From assembly GCA_013397935.1 (NCBI GenBank), contig VZRN01001305.1:676476-740475 (forward strand): a DNA stretch of 64,000 nucleotides, in the 5' to 3' direction. A program made the position numbers and the translations under genes. Below the pieces are notes generated by a model. It was not told the DNA's origin. It was given only the letters and a program-made list of their open reading frames with translations, and searched no databases. This document shows positions 23,860 through 34,545 of the stretch, one piece after another. The DNA comes from Dasyornis broadbenti. Taxonomy: Eukaryota > Chordata > Aves > Passeriformes > Dasyornithidae. How positions within the stretch are numbered: the stretch's first letter is position 1; the number at the start of each line of letters is the position of its first letter.

Positions 23860-24385
23860 AAGCTGTTATTTTGCACGTGTATAAGGTGTTAATGTTTACA
23901 CAAGGCCATTTTCTAAAATACCATAATTTAAAGTTCTGTGCAAATGCACAGTGGATGAAGGGAGCATGCAAGACGTACAACACAGTGCCTGCAAAAGCTC
24001 TACAGTCCAGGAGATTTTGTTTCTGCAGTTCCAGTGTTTCATCCCATTCCCCTTCCATTGTCCTTCCTGTTCCCGCTTTCTTTTCTTCTTAATAATAGCT
24101 GCATTAGATGTCAGGTAGAGTGGAGTCGTTCAGAAGCATCTGTGGGATTTGGAAATACAAGTCCAATTGAAAATCCACGGGCCTTGAGCCCTGAATCCCG
24201 TTAGGGAAATTGCAAGTAGTTTGATGAGCTAAAACTGGGACAGCAGCAATAGAGCCGCTAGAGAGACTAGGTTTGTCACTGCTCTGGGTTTCTGTGCATT
24301 GTGTAATTTGAAGTAAAGAATGGAGTTCTGCCATACCAGAGACAAAAATACTCTTCTGTTGTGTTTGTTTTTGGTTTTTTTCCAG

Positions 24386-24453
24386 GCGATGTGGCTATAG
24401 CAAGGCTAAACAAGATCCAGAAGAAGAAAAGATGCATTTTCATAATGGCCACA
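24386..24453 (+). CDS. EPHA5: EPHA5 exon 9: juxtamembrane segment
   Basis: The exon is 68 nt: one base completing the junction codon, 22 codons, one base left. It encodes [20 protein letters not shown] and then GH. This is the basic then acidic cytoplasmic stretch just inside the membrane. The first codon becomes Arg after exon 8 (AG+G) or Trp after the cassette (TG+G). The acceptor ttttttccag is strong and the donor is ACA|gtgagt. Confidence 0.95.
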
Positions 24454-25828
24454 GTGAGTAAAGAGCAAACATATATATGTGGTTTTGGCTTCTGTAGTAA
24501 TGAGAAATTCAACTGAGAGGTGGTTTTCTATTAAAAAAAAACCCAATCTGGTTTTGCTGGTAATTCATGAAAGAATTGTTTGTGCAGTAGATCCCTACCT
24601 GCCCCTGCTGCAAGCCCCAAGGAGAACTGAACATTTGAACAGTCCTTTTATGTGCTGAGCTATTCACACCTGTATGTTTGCAGCAGATCTTCCTAGTGAG
24701 CTGTTTTTGTTTGTTCCTCTGTCTTTGCTGTGTGAACCAAGATGTTATTAATATTTCCTGGTCAGCACATAACAATTCAGCATTTTTGTGGTCTGGATGC
24801 ATCAGTCCAAAATACCCATTTGAAACCCTTGCTTCACTCCAGCCAGCTGTGAGAACCAAGCCCACCGCTGCTCTTCAGCTTAAGTGCCTTTTCAGAGGTG
24901 TGAGGAATAACACCTATTTCTTGCACCTAGGAAGCTTTCAGAAATGTTGTGTAAACGCCCTTGTATAGAAAACCCCTCTGCAGTGATGCTAGAAAGTATA
25001 TCTCATGGTTGCTATCAGTTCTTCTTTCGTCAAGAGTTGTGGGATCTGGGGATGGGTAACAGTGGTGTGCCTTTCAGGGTGGAAAAGGCAAACGCTTCGT
25101 GAGTGAAAGTCAAATTTCCATTAGTGCTATGTAATGAAGGCAGCAGGAAGCAAATCAATTAGGAGCCACAGTGTAATGTAGCTGTCTCATTAGACTGATG
25201 AGCAATTCTTCATGTGAGTAGCCTTAATGATTGTCAAAACAAACTTATAATATGGATAATGAAAATAGTTTTTCCCCTCTCAAGTCCTGGAGAAAAAACC
25301 TGCTATTGATTATATCTATACTGATACAACCCACAGGATTTGTACTGCAAATATGCAGTTCTTTTAAATCTCAGTAACACTGTCTGAAATAATGTGGGTG
25401 ATTGATTAGCTGATGTGTGACTGGTAGGGCATAATTTATTTCAGTTCTCCATCAACCCCCATCCAATCCAGTTTGCTTTGCAAGTTATTCCTGTAACATT
25501 TTGCTTTTTGTACTTTTCCTCCTGGTGTGCCCTCTCTAGTTCCAGAAAGGGATCCTATTCTACCAGAAACCAACCCATTACAGAGCACCAAAAGGGATTT
25601 TTAGGTGCACATCATTCCAGCTGAGCACTATTGTGCTTTTCTAAATATGATGAAGTTGCACATATGTCACATATGCACATATAAACTAAATCTCGTTTTT
25701 CAAGAATGACACTCATTTTCACCATAGAAATAAATTTCCAACAGAGCAGAGTGCAAGGGTCAGGAGTGTGTAATGCCCATTTTCTGTGATGTCATGTGCC
25801 ATTAAATGTGCTTAATTTGTGTTTGCAG
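24454..25828 (+). other. EPHA5: EPHA5 intron 9 (1.4 kb)
   Basis: This is AT-rich intron sequence without recognisable repeats or coding segments. The acceptor tttgtgtttgcag is normal. Confidence 0.85.
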
Positions 25829-25954
25829 TTAAGCTGCCTGGAGTAAGAACCTACGTTGATCCCCACACCTACGAGGACCCTAATCAAGCTGTCCATGAGT
25901 TTGCTAAGGAAATTGAAGCTTCATGTATAACCATTGAAAGAGTTATTGGAGCTG
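25829..25954 (+). CDS. EPHA5: EPHA5 exon 10: regulatory juxtamembrane tyrosines and kinase start
   Basis: The exon is 126 nt and encodes IKLPGVRTYVDPHTYEDPNQ, then AVHEFAKEIEAS, then CITIERVIGAG. The two tyrosines in TYVDPHTYEDP are the conserved juxtamembrane pair that, in Eph receptors, hold the kinase inactive until phosphorylated and then recruit SH2 proteins. ITIERVIGAG is the first strand of the kinase N-lobe. The glycine-rich loop is split between this exon and the next. The boundaries follow from tttgcag on the left and GCTG|gtatgg on the right. Confidence 0.97.
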
Positions 25955-26968
25955 GTATGGAAATGCATTTCATGACCCGTAGCAACTCCTTGGCTTTCTT
26001 AACATGAGAGATCTGGGAAGGGCTGTGAAATATTTGAGCTGTTAGATACCCTGCAATGAAGGTGAACATGTTCCAAGTGAAGTTTGGGACAGACCTGTCA
26101 CTGTCTGCAGTTTTGAAATTCAGGAACTGAACTGAAAATGTCAGAAAATGGTCACATTTGGAATGAGCTGAGTTATTTCAGTGGATGCCAAGGAAAAGGA
26201 GTCACTTAATTTTCACATTCTTTTTACCATTTTAACCTTTTTATCCCTCCACCTTAAGGTCAGCCTTGAAGCAAAAACTAAGAATAAGAAGTCACCTGGG
26301 ACATTAAAAAAGGACAAGCCAAAGTCCAAAGCTTTAAACTTTCTCAGTTAAAAGAAGAAACTCCCATTTTGTTTTCAATAAAGCTGTTTGTTTGCATCCA
26401 ACCTTAAGAGTATTTTCTATCCTCTGAAAATATGGGTTTGGACGTAATTTACTGTTCACCGGAAAAAAAATCCATTTAGGTTACTTTTTGGAAAAGGTAG
26501 TAATAAAATTGTAAAGGGTTTATAGTCTATCAAAATATATGTTACTGTGAAAGGCTGACAGCATTCCATCTATGTAACTTACCAAAGGAAGGTTAAGAAC
26601 CAAGTGGTTTGAGTTTTACAGCTATCCACACAAGGAAGATGGTAGAGGATGTGACAGGACTCTTTCATACAGTAGTCAAAAATATGAAATAAGAAAAAAG
26701 CCCAGTGGGATATAAAACATAGCTCTTTAAATATAGGAAAATTACATTTTCATTCCCAGTTGTCTTGTGTTTATTAATTACTTGGCTTGTGGTACAGGGG
26801 CTATTTGAGATGGTCATCACTGTGATGTTCAGCAATCCATATCCATGAATGTAGGGCAGACTTTTGTGCTTTTCATCAGTCAAGGCTGAGCTGTGTCACA
26901 TAGACAGAAGCACATCATGTGTTCCCTTGACATGGTGTGATCCCATTCTTCCTGATTTTCCTCTGAAG
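25955..26968 (+). other. EPHA5: EPHA5 intron 10 (1.0 kb)
   Basis: This is a short AT-rich intron. I saw no repeat and no further coding sequence. Confidence 0.85.
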
Positions 26969-27154
26969 GTGAATTTGGGGAAGTCTGCAGTGGGCGGCTG
27001 AAGCTGCAGGGAAAGCGTGAGTTTCCAGTGGCTATCAAAACCCTGAAGGTGGGCTACACAGAGAAACAGAGAAGAGATTTCTTGGGAGAAGCAAGCATCA
27101 TGGGGCAGTTTGACCATCCCAACATCATCCACCTGGAAGGTGTCGTCACAAAAA
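26969..27154 (+). CDS. EPHA5: EPHA5 exon 11: kinase N-lobe (glycine loop, catalytic lysine)
   Basis: The exon is 186 nt. It continues the glycine loop (G-E-F-G-E-V), then CSGRLKLQGKREFPVAIKTL, then KVGYTEKQRRDFLGEASIMG, then QFDHPNIIHLEGVVTK. VAIK carries the lysine that anchors ATP phosphates, and the Glu in FLGEASIM is its helix-C salt-bridge partner. HPNIIHLEGVVTK is the loop leading to strands 4 and 5. All key N-lobe residues are present. The acceptor is ctctgaag and the donor AAAA|gtaggt. Antisense and alternate-frame stop-free stretches here are shadows. Confidence 0.97.
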
Positions 27155-30100
27155 GTAGGTGCAACTTGCTGTGGACTGCTCTCTGTGAAGTCTGGCTAAT
27201 GGGAGAGTTGGTAAAGGGAGGCAGACTTGGGTGATGCCTGGTTTGAATGGACTTTTCATAACGTCTCCAACAAAGTGAACTCCCCTTGTCTGAAGCATCA
27301 CACTTGATAGGTGCAGCCAGAAACAGGTTCCCTAACACTGTAAAGGGCATTTGTGCTCAATGGGTTTTGGTGTTCATCCAGCCATAATGGATAGATAATA
27401 ACGAAAATGATAAAAAACATCAGCAGCCTCTGGAGGGCTTGTGTCACCTAGGCATAATACGCATGGGCTAAGAGAAAATCCTTCTTTAAAAGTCCAAAAT
27501 CAAATGAGGCAGAAATGGAAGGTGTTTTTGGCCAGCCTCATGCAGTCTGTGGGTGATGGAGACAGCAGTAAGCCTGGGATGTCTGAATGCCAGTGGAATG
27601 TGCTGCTTGATTCCTGCCTTGCAGGTGGTTCAGCAGCTCGTACCACCTACAAAATGCAAGAGCGTTTTGAGCACAGCAACACCAGGCCAAGCACTAAGTT
27701 TTCTAAGCAGGTTTGCCTCTTATTTCTGCTTTTATTTGTTTGCTTTTGAAACCACATCATCCTTAGGGTGGACAAAGATGTGCCAAGTAGTGGAAAGTGA
27801 TTTCCCTGGTGGGGACATGAGGAAGATTTGCTACCAAGAGTCTGGGAGGAAGGGGAACCCACCCCACACCCCCTGATGATTTCCAGCCATCATATTTTGA
27901 GAAACTATTGAAGCAAAGCCCACAGGAAGGGTAGTACTGAACCTAGTGATCACTCCCATGGTGTGCAAGCAAGAACAGAAGGTAGCTGAAGTTTTGCATT
28001 CCTGAAGGAGGGAAGAAGAACAGGATTGTAGGGTGAAGATGACAGGACAGTGTAAAACCTCAATTAAAGCAAACTCCCTCTGGGATCTGCTAGAGATTCC
28101 CCTGATAATAGTTGCCCATGGTGCTGGCATATGGGAGGGATTGAGGGCATCCCAGCACGAGAATTACTGAGGTCTGACTGCTCAGTTAGCAAAGCAGCCT
28201 TCTGTAACTTCTCCAGTTCAGTTCTTCTCCAAATTACTGTATGCACTAAAGACGAGTGCAGGAGAAGGGACAGCACATCCAAATGTGCCCAGCACAAGAC
28301 TGTTGTTGCAGTGCTGAGGCCGTGGAAAATGTGTAAAGCTGTTGTTATTCATTCATTTTAAAGCCTTGGAGGATCTACATTATTTGCATCAACGTTTATT
28401 TTGTGGAAAAGAACTACTCCTTTATTTTAAGATGTATTTTAAGTGACAAAGCATCAGCCTCACAGGTGTGAATGGCTATCTCCCCTCTTGTCTTCATGTT
28501 TGGCAATGTCAGAGCTTGCTTAGTTGCTGCTGTTCAGATGGCAGCATTTGGGGCCATGTGACTGCTCTCAGTACCGTTTGCCATTCCTCAGAGGAAGCGT
28601 CTCCAACATTCGTTCTTTTTCAGAGCGGCAATAGAGAAGGTACAGAGGCTCTAGCTGTTTGTCCTTGTAACCTCCACAAAATCAATGCTGTTTCGTAATC
28701 AACAGCCTTTTCTTGTTTTTTTCCTTGAAATTGAATTTCCTAAAACTTTTGAGAAAATTTTAAAATATAACCAAAATAGATTTCTCCCAAAAGTTTAATA
28801 AATATCAAAATCTCTTGGGGACACCTTGTGTAACCCTTAATAATAAGAGCTCCAATTTCTAGCCCTGCAGGGATGTGGAATATTGGGCAGGGAGTGAGTG
28901 ATGATTATACATCCATGAAAGCTGCTACTGGCATGGGCTTTAGTCTTTTTGGCTGCTGTGGCCTCGGGATGGTTGGAAATCCAACTTTTAGTGAGAATGT
29001 GCCTCCCTAACAAGCTGCCTTTTATATAAAGTGGCTGTCTGCTCCAAAGGCTGTGGAAACACAGGGAGCTCTGCTTCTAAATTGGCCTTAGAGCAACTGG
29101 AGTTTGGATTCAGGGGGATATAAGCACCCAGAGCTTCTCATTAGCTCAGTAAATGTTTGTTTACTGCATTCAAAAATTTTTTCCAGCAGACATCCGTAGC
29201 ATCTTCATAGCTTTTTCCTTTTCTTTTACATGGACCAAAACAACCTTTATGAATAGCAAAGTATTCTGCTTTCTCGAAGTACTTGACTTTTTTTACCCTT
29301 CAATGTCTCAGTCATCGGCCTTTTGTAGAATCAGATCTTTAGCATAAAATGTCTTTGCTGCATCATGGTTTACTTTTGAAGTAGATTAAATTGAATTGGG
29401 CCATTTTTAATTCTGAATGAGAACATCTGTGCAGGGGCTTCATACCATTTAACTAATATAATTCAAATGCACACCTTAGTTAATTTGGATTAATCATGTT
29501 CATTGTCCACTTGCACACAAACCCTTAGCTATTTCTGCTTTACAGAGGTAGTGACAGTTTCATTTGAATTCCATTTGATTGCGCTGATGGTGTACACATT
29601 GCATTAATACATTGGCATGAGTGTCATCAACAGATATTTTGTGACCATGTAATGCCAGCAGGAGGAAGCCCTGGTGACACGGAGAATCAGCCCAGCGCTT
29701 TAGAAGGGCTGATATTTACTTTTAATTTACTTTGTTGAAAGTTATCTACTTGTGTCCTTATTTCCATGCTCTTGGATATGGGGTTAATTTATTCCATGAT
29801 TGCTGCCAACCTGCAACAGTCAGATAATGAAACATAAGTGCCAGAAATCTTACTGTTTTTTCTCTGATGGCATCCAAAGGCAGGAGCCTGGAGGAGGTCC
29901 CCCAGGGTGGTGGCGTAACAAGACACCATTCTCACTGCAATGCTGCTTTGAAGTGTCAGAAATAAGGGACCCCAGGCTACAGTTGGGTGTTTAGCATTTA
30001 AAAACAAATTTTTTTTAGCGTTTGAGATACCCCTGGGGTTTTCTTCCTTGCAAAGCCACTGACATGTTTGCCAACCAATAGCAATGGCCCCGAGATCTCT

Positions 30101-31465
30101 CCTCCCTTCTACATACAGCCCATGTTGTGCGTAGAGAGGTGTGTGTCATCCTTAAAGACAGGGCCCATCACTTCATTTGGGATTCAGCAATATTTTTCAT
30201 AGTGCCAAAGTGCATTTCCAATATAAAAAGTAGTATTTTGGGCAAGTTTCAAGTTTGGGCAACAGCTGTGATAGTAACTTAAAAGAATTGAAGCAGCACA
30301 GGTCCTTCATGATGCAAAGGTAGTATTTGCACAGCAATGAGTATTTTGATTGACAAATTCACACTTACCTTTGTTATGTACATAACTAAGCAGTAAATTA
30401 GGCAAAATAGTTAAGGTAATCGAAAATGGAAAAATTAAGATCTATCCAAATAGTGGGACATGTGCTGATTTTTAGTATTTACCTTCATGTGCATGTTATG
30501 ACACGTGGCAGCTCTCATTGATCATTTCTATGAAAGACATTTATAATGCACTTTACAAATAACTGACAGCTCCTCTTTTGTCTGTGCTTCATGCTAGCTA
30601 ATGGAAATTGATTTAAATAAAAAATAATTTACATGTTCTTATAAGATTTCATTGAATTTACAAGGGCTGGAGCACACCACATTAATTATTGCTATGCCAT
30701 TGTGGCAAGCTAGCGAGAAATTAGATATAAAAGCTGAGCAAAAACTATATATAATTACCATTAAAATGACTCGGGCATGAAAATTAATCAAACAGATTTG
30801 GAAAAACATTATTATTCCTGTCAACAATAGGAGACCAGGTCTTTTGTTAAGAACTTTTACTTTGATTTCCACTTGCACTCATTCCATACTTAACTAGCTT
30901 TTGTCCTGCAGTGTAAATACTCCTTTTCACTTCCAGATGTGTTTACAAGAGTAGTCACATGGAATTACTTGAATTACAAGGCATACAATCCCATCCTTCC
31001 CTGGTCTTGGTTTTGGTGGCTCCCAAGCTCAAGCTTCAGATCATCCTTGTTGCTTTTGTTGGGCTCCCGTTGTTACTTCAGGGTGTTGAAGCTCAAGGGA
31101 AGGGTCCAAAGAGGTTGCTGTGTGCCGTTTGTCCTCTGCAAGCTTTTGGCTTGTTGGTGCAGACAAGAGCAAGCTTGCCTGAGTTCAGCTTGCAACCTCT
31201 ACCTCAACCATCATCTAAACATTCCAGGGCTTGGTACCCCACCCATAATATGGTATTACTTTTTCATCCCCTCCTCCTCAATTTCCCTACTTCTGTATAT
31301 ATTCTGGGAACAACTCTTGTCTTCCTGCTGGGACAGCAGTGTCATGGTGTAGATTTACTGTTGCATGGCTGTATATCCGCATGCAGACACACTATTAAAA
31401 GACTTGTTTATTGCTCTTGTTTTTAAAATAAATTCCTAACAAACTCATGCACTTTTTTCTTCCAG
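27155..31465 (+). other. EPHA5: EPHA5 intron 11 (4.3 kb)
   Basis: The intron contains the first copy of a short interspersed repeat (28999-29039) shared with intron 13, and an AT-rich, TAAT-motif-dense block at about 30560-30850 that looks like a candidate conserved noncoding element. No coding segment is supported, although an alternate-frame stop-free stretch occurs at 30939-31426. Confidence 0.82.
28999..29039 (+). repeat. Short interspersed repeat, copy 1
   Basis: GTGCCTCCCTAACAAGCTGC followed by CTTTTATATAAAGTGGCTGTC is nearly identical to 32669-32710 in intron 13. I do not recognise the family. It could be a fragment of an unclassified transposon or a local duplication. Confidence 0.7.
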
Positions 31466-31527
31466 GCAAACCAGTAATGATAGTGACTGAATACATGGAG
31501 AATGGCTCTCTGGATACATTTTTAAAG
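31466..31527 (+). CDS. EPHA5: EPHA5 exon 12: kinase hinge and gatekeeper
   Basis: The exon is only 62 nt. Two bases complete Ser, and 20 codons then read KPVMIVTEYMENGSLDTFLK. This is strand 5, the gatekeeper threonine (V-T-E-Y-M) and the hinge linking the two kinase lobes. The acceptor tttcttccag is strong and the donor is AAAG|gtaata. Its small size makes it easy to miss, but the frame from exon 11 to exon 13 requires it. Confidence 0.96.
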
Positions 31528-32324
31528 GTAATACTTAGATCCTTGTTCTGGGAGACCTGGGGACTTGGTTAAGGTTTGGGTTCTTTGTAGATGGTTAATA
31601 TCAATGAAAATGTTTTCTGGGTGTTGATGCTCTCTGGAGGCAGGAGTAGCTCAGTTGTCTCTTTGATCTACATTTACACAGCATCATGAAGGACCTGGTG
31701 CATGTAATGATACAAACAGGTAAGAATAAATTGGAGGATATTACATTTATTTTAGAAAGCAGTTGACTGCATGGAAGGTATTAACTTATCCTGCAAAATG
31801 TGATGTGGTTCAAGAGCAGATCCATACTGCAGCATAGCAAACCCCAGACTTGTCAGAGTTTTTCCATGAAATGTAAGAGCTAGAGAAGGGAGAGCTAGAG
31901 AAGTGGTAAGAAATGCAATGTGGCAACATGGGGAAGAGCCCCTACCCCCTCAAGCATTCATGAACCCCTACAGGTAAGATGTCCATGCAAGTTGGTGCCA
32001 TTCAGTTGCCTGACTGAGAAACAGCCCAGCCCAGTGCCCTTTTACATGTGTTCACTCCCAGTCACAGTCTCTCTATTAGTCACCAGTAGAAGCAGCTTGC
32101 TCCTTGATCTGTAGATAAAAGAACTGCATTTCCTTAGCTTTGTCTCTAGAGATCCTAGTCTAAACAGTGAAACTTAGAAAACCTTCATGGTCAGAGCATG
32201 AGAGTAATGAATTATTAAGTTTTCTGGTTTCCTTCCTTGGAGACTTTCCTTTGCGTTTTTATTCGTGCACACGCAATGCTGAGGGTGCAGAGGCTCTCAA
32301 CTCATCCAGTGTCTCCTTCTGCAG
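31528..32324 (+). other. EPHA5: EPHA5 intron 12 (0.8 kb)
   Basis: This is the shortest intron in the window. I saw no recognisable repeat or coding segment. The acceptor gtctccttctgcag is strong. Confidence 0.85.
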
Positions 32325-32534
32325 AAGAATGATGGGCAGTTCACAGTCATCCAGCTGGTCGGGATGCTACGAGGCATCGCGTCAGGAATGAAGTACCTGT
32401 CTGACATGGGTTATGTGCACAGAGATCTGGCCGCCAGGAATATCCTAATCAACAGCAACTTGGTCTGCAAGGTGTCAGACTTTGGCCTCTCCAGAGTCCT
32501 AGAAGATGACCCTGAAGCAGCATACACAACCAGG
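32325..32534 (+). CDS. EPHA5: EPHA5 exon 13: catalytic loop, DFG and activation loop
   Basis: The exon is 210 nt, exactly 70 codons. It reads KNDGQFTVIQLVGMLRGIAS, GMKYLSDMGYVHRDLAARNI, LINSNLVCKVSDFGLSRVLE, DDPEAAYTTR. HRDLAARN contains the catalytic aspartate and the Arg-Asn of a tyrosine-type kinase. DFG binds magnesium. The tyrosine in EAAYTTR is the activation-loop phosphorylation site. All catalytic residues are intact, so this is an active kinase, unlike EPHA10 or EPHB6. The donor is AGG|gtgagt. Confidence 0.98.
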
Positions 32535-34395
32535 GTGAGTTATGGAGATACCAAACTGATTGAGCTCAAGAAAAACGTATTTCTTGCCACAATTTGGTGT
32601 TCAGGCTCTCTAGCAAAAAGGTTTCTGTGAATCCAGAGCCTCTAAACTGTGCACGAGGGTTTGTTCAGGTGCCTCCCTAGCAAGCTGCCTTTTATATGAA
32701 GTGGCCTTTTATATAAAGCTGTCTTTTATATAAAGTGGAAACAGTTAATTGTTTCCAGATTAATTTTGAAAATGCCTTAGATTTATAGGGGGGATGGCCA
32801 AATAACACAGAGCTTAACTAAAAACTTTTAAGTTTAAGTTGGGTACATGAGTCAAATAGCAAACTTTGCAAAGTTGCCATGCTTCCAGCTTTACTCTGTC
32901 CTCTTTGGTGAATACCAAAGGAAAGAAAGAGCAATTGCTTTGCTCAGGCACCCATCCAGTGATGTAAGCTATGGTCTTCTGAACAATTTGACCCTTTTAA
33001 AACATTGGTAAGCATGTAATAAATGCCCTTTGTGAGTAGTGCATGTTGCTCTCATCAGTACCCTGTTGAGGGTAATTTCTCCCAACCCAAGAAAGAGCTT
33101 CTCCAGCCTCAGTGCTCTGCCCCTGCTCTACCCACATGGCCCTGGCACTGGAGAGAGGGGCTGGGCAGGACCCAGCCTCAGCAGCAAAGACTAGGAGAGG
33201 GCCTCTAATATTAATGGCAGTGATTGGCACACCTTGGACATGTCTTATTACCGTGTTTTTCCAAGGGTATTGTTTTTGTGGGTGGTGAAAGCTGTCTTGA
33301 GTCATGTTCCCTGTTCCTGTGGAGATCTTGGAAAGGTCTTTCAGCTGTTGTCAGTCACGGCCCCATGATGGTACTTGGTGCACAGCTGGACTGGCACTTC
33401 CCTGCAGGCTGAAGGGCTCTTGGCCAGCTCTGCTGCGGCTCCCATGTGCTGCCATGTGCTAATTGGTACTGCTGAGAATCTGGCCCTTCACTTAAGGCAT
33501 GCACTTGGTAAGCTTGTGAATAAGTAATTATTGAAAGAAGAGATTTTTTTAAAAGTTGCCTTGAAAATGTGTTCAGAATCCTGTCTTTTTCCAATAACAA
33601 ACACTGTTAGGGAGTATTCAGGGAGACCTTCCAATATTTAGCTCAACACTGAGAGGAAGGGACTTCACAGTAAAATACTTTTTTATATAAATCAAGAGAG
33701 ACAATTCTTTAAACCCAATGAGAAAAGTATTCCTTAATCCAGACTCCCCTTTCCCTCCCCTTTTCCTTCTCAGAGTTGGTCTGAAGTTTGATTTCTAAAA
33801 TGATAGAAAGGAGAAAAGGAAACAGCAAAGCATATTTGACAGCTGTGGCATCATTGTCAGTCCCACAGCAGAGGCCAAGCTGGTCTTTGCACACACAGAT
33901 TTCTGTGCCTGCTACACAGATCTCTCTGCAGGACCAGGACTGCATTAAAAAAAAAATTTGAAAAAAAAAAAAAGGGAATTACTTCCGCAGCAATTTGCAT
34001 GAAGCCCTCGTTAGATCAAAGTCTTCCTTAGCTTCAGAACTGTCTGTTCCTCCCCCGCTCGCTCTCAGAAATGGAGGAACTGTATTCCCTTACCAACCCG
34101 TGCAACATAATTGAGATGTTGATCCTATACATGTCCCAGCATTCAAACAACATTCAAACAACAAACCTTCAGGACAGCCAATTAGTAGGCAGCCTACAAA
34201 TGCTTATGGGCTGAGATAATGTGGAAAGGGGCCCCATGCTGTCAAACAGATTTACTTTAAAATTCGATGTCTCTTTCCAGAGAGAAAATAACATCCCTTG
34301 GTGCTCTGAGAAGGGCTGTTTCGACTTTTTTCGCATGGTCTCTGCCCTCCTTTGCAATCTGTTTTTTGGGTTTTTTCTCCATGTCTTCCATTTAG
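32535..34395 (+). other. EPHA5: EPHA5 intron 13 (1.9 kb)
   Basis: The intron contains the second copy of the short repeat at 32669-32737, internally reiterated, then a run of A at 33961-33973 and two tandem 11-mers (CATTCAAACAA) at 34140-34161. It ends with a strong pyrimidine-rich acceptor. No coding segment was seen. Confidence 0.85.
32669..32737 (+). repeat. Short interspersed repeat, copy 2, with internal reiteration
   Basis: The first part matches 28999-29039 except for about two substitutions. The motif (C/T)CTTTTATATAAAG then recurs twice more (about 32704-32718 and 32721-32735), so copy 2 looks locally expanded. Confidence 0.7.
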
Positions 34396-34545
34396 GGAGG
34401 GAAGATCCCCATTCGATGGACAGCACCTGAAGCGATTGCCTTCCGCAAATTCACGTCGGCCAGCGACGTCTGGAGCTATGGCATTGTAATGTGGGAGGTG
34501 ATGTCCTACGGCGAGAGGCCTTACTGGGAGATGACAAACCAAGAT
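34396..34545 (+). CDS. EPHA5: EPHA5 exon 14: kinase C-lobe (APE motif)
   Basis: The exon is 150 nt, exactly 50 codons. It reads GGKIPIRWTAPEAIAFRKFT, SASDVWSYGIVMWEVMSYGE, RPYWEMTNQD. IPIRWTAPE is the tyrosine-kinase P+1 loop and APE motif. SDVWSYG carries the buried helix-F aspartate. The exon shows clear coding constraint and several CpGs against the AT-rich intron. The acceptor is ccatttag and the donor GAT|gtaagc. A 170-codon stop-free stretch on the other strand across this exon is a shadow. Confidence 0.98.

Larger units (their letters stand above)
17775..24385 (+). other. EPHA5: EPHA5 intron downstream of the cassette exon (6.6 kb)
   Basis: The intron holds a cluster of TGACA/TGTCA motifs with a 14-bp palindrome at 18154-18220 and a (TTTTG)n simple repeat at 23835-23859. 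The segment 20860-21010 is AT-rich and unbroken by repeats. No coding segment is supported. Confidence 0.82.

Noticed and set aside
30939..31426. Overlapping 137- and 155-codon + strand frames in intron 11
   Set aside because: There is no recognisable protein, and they end just before the true exon 12, which is in another context.
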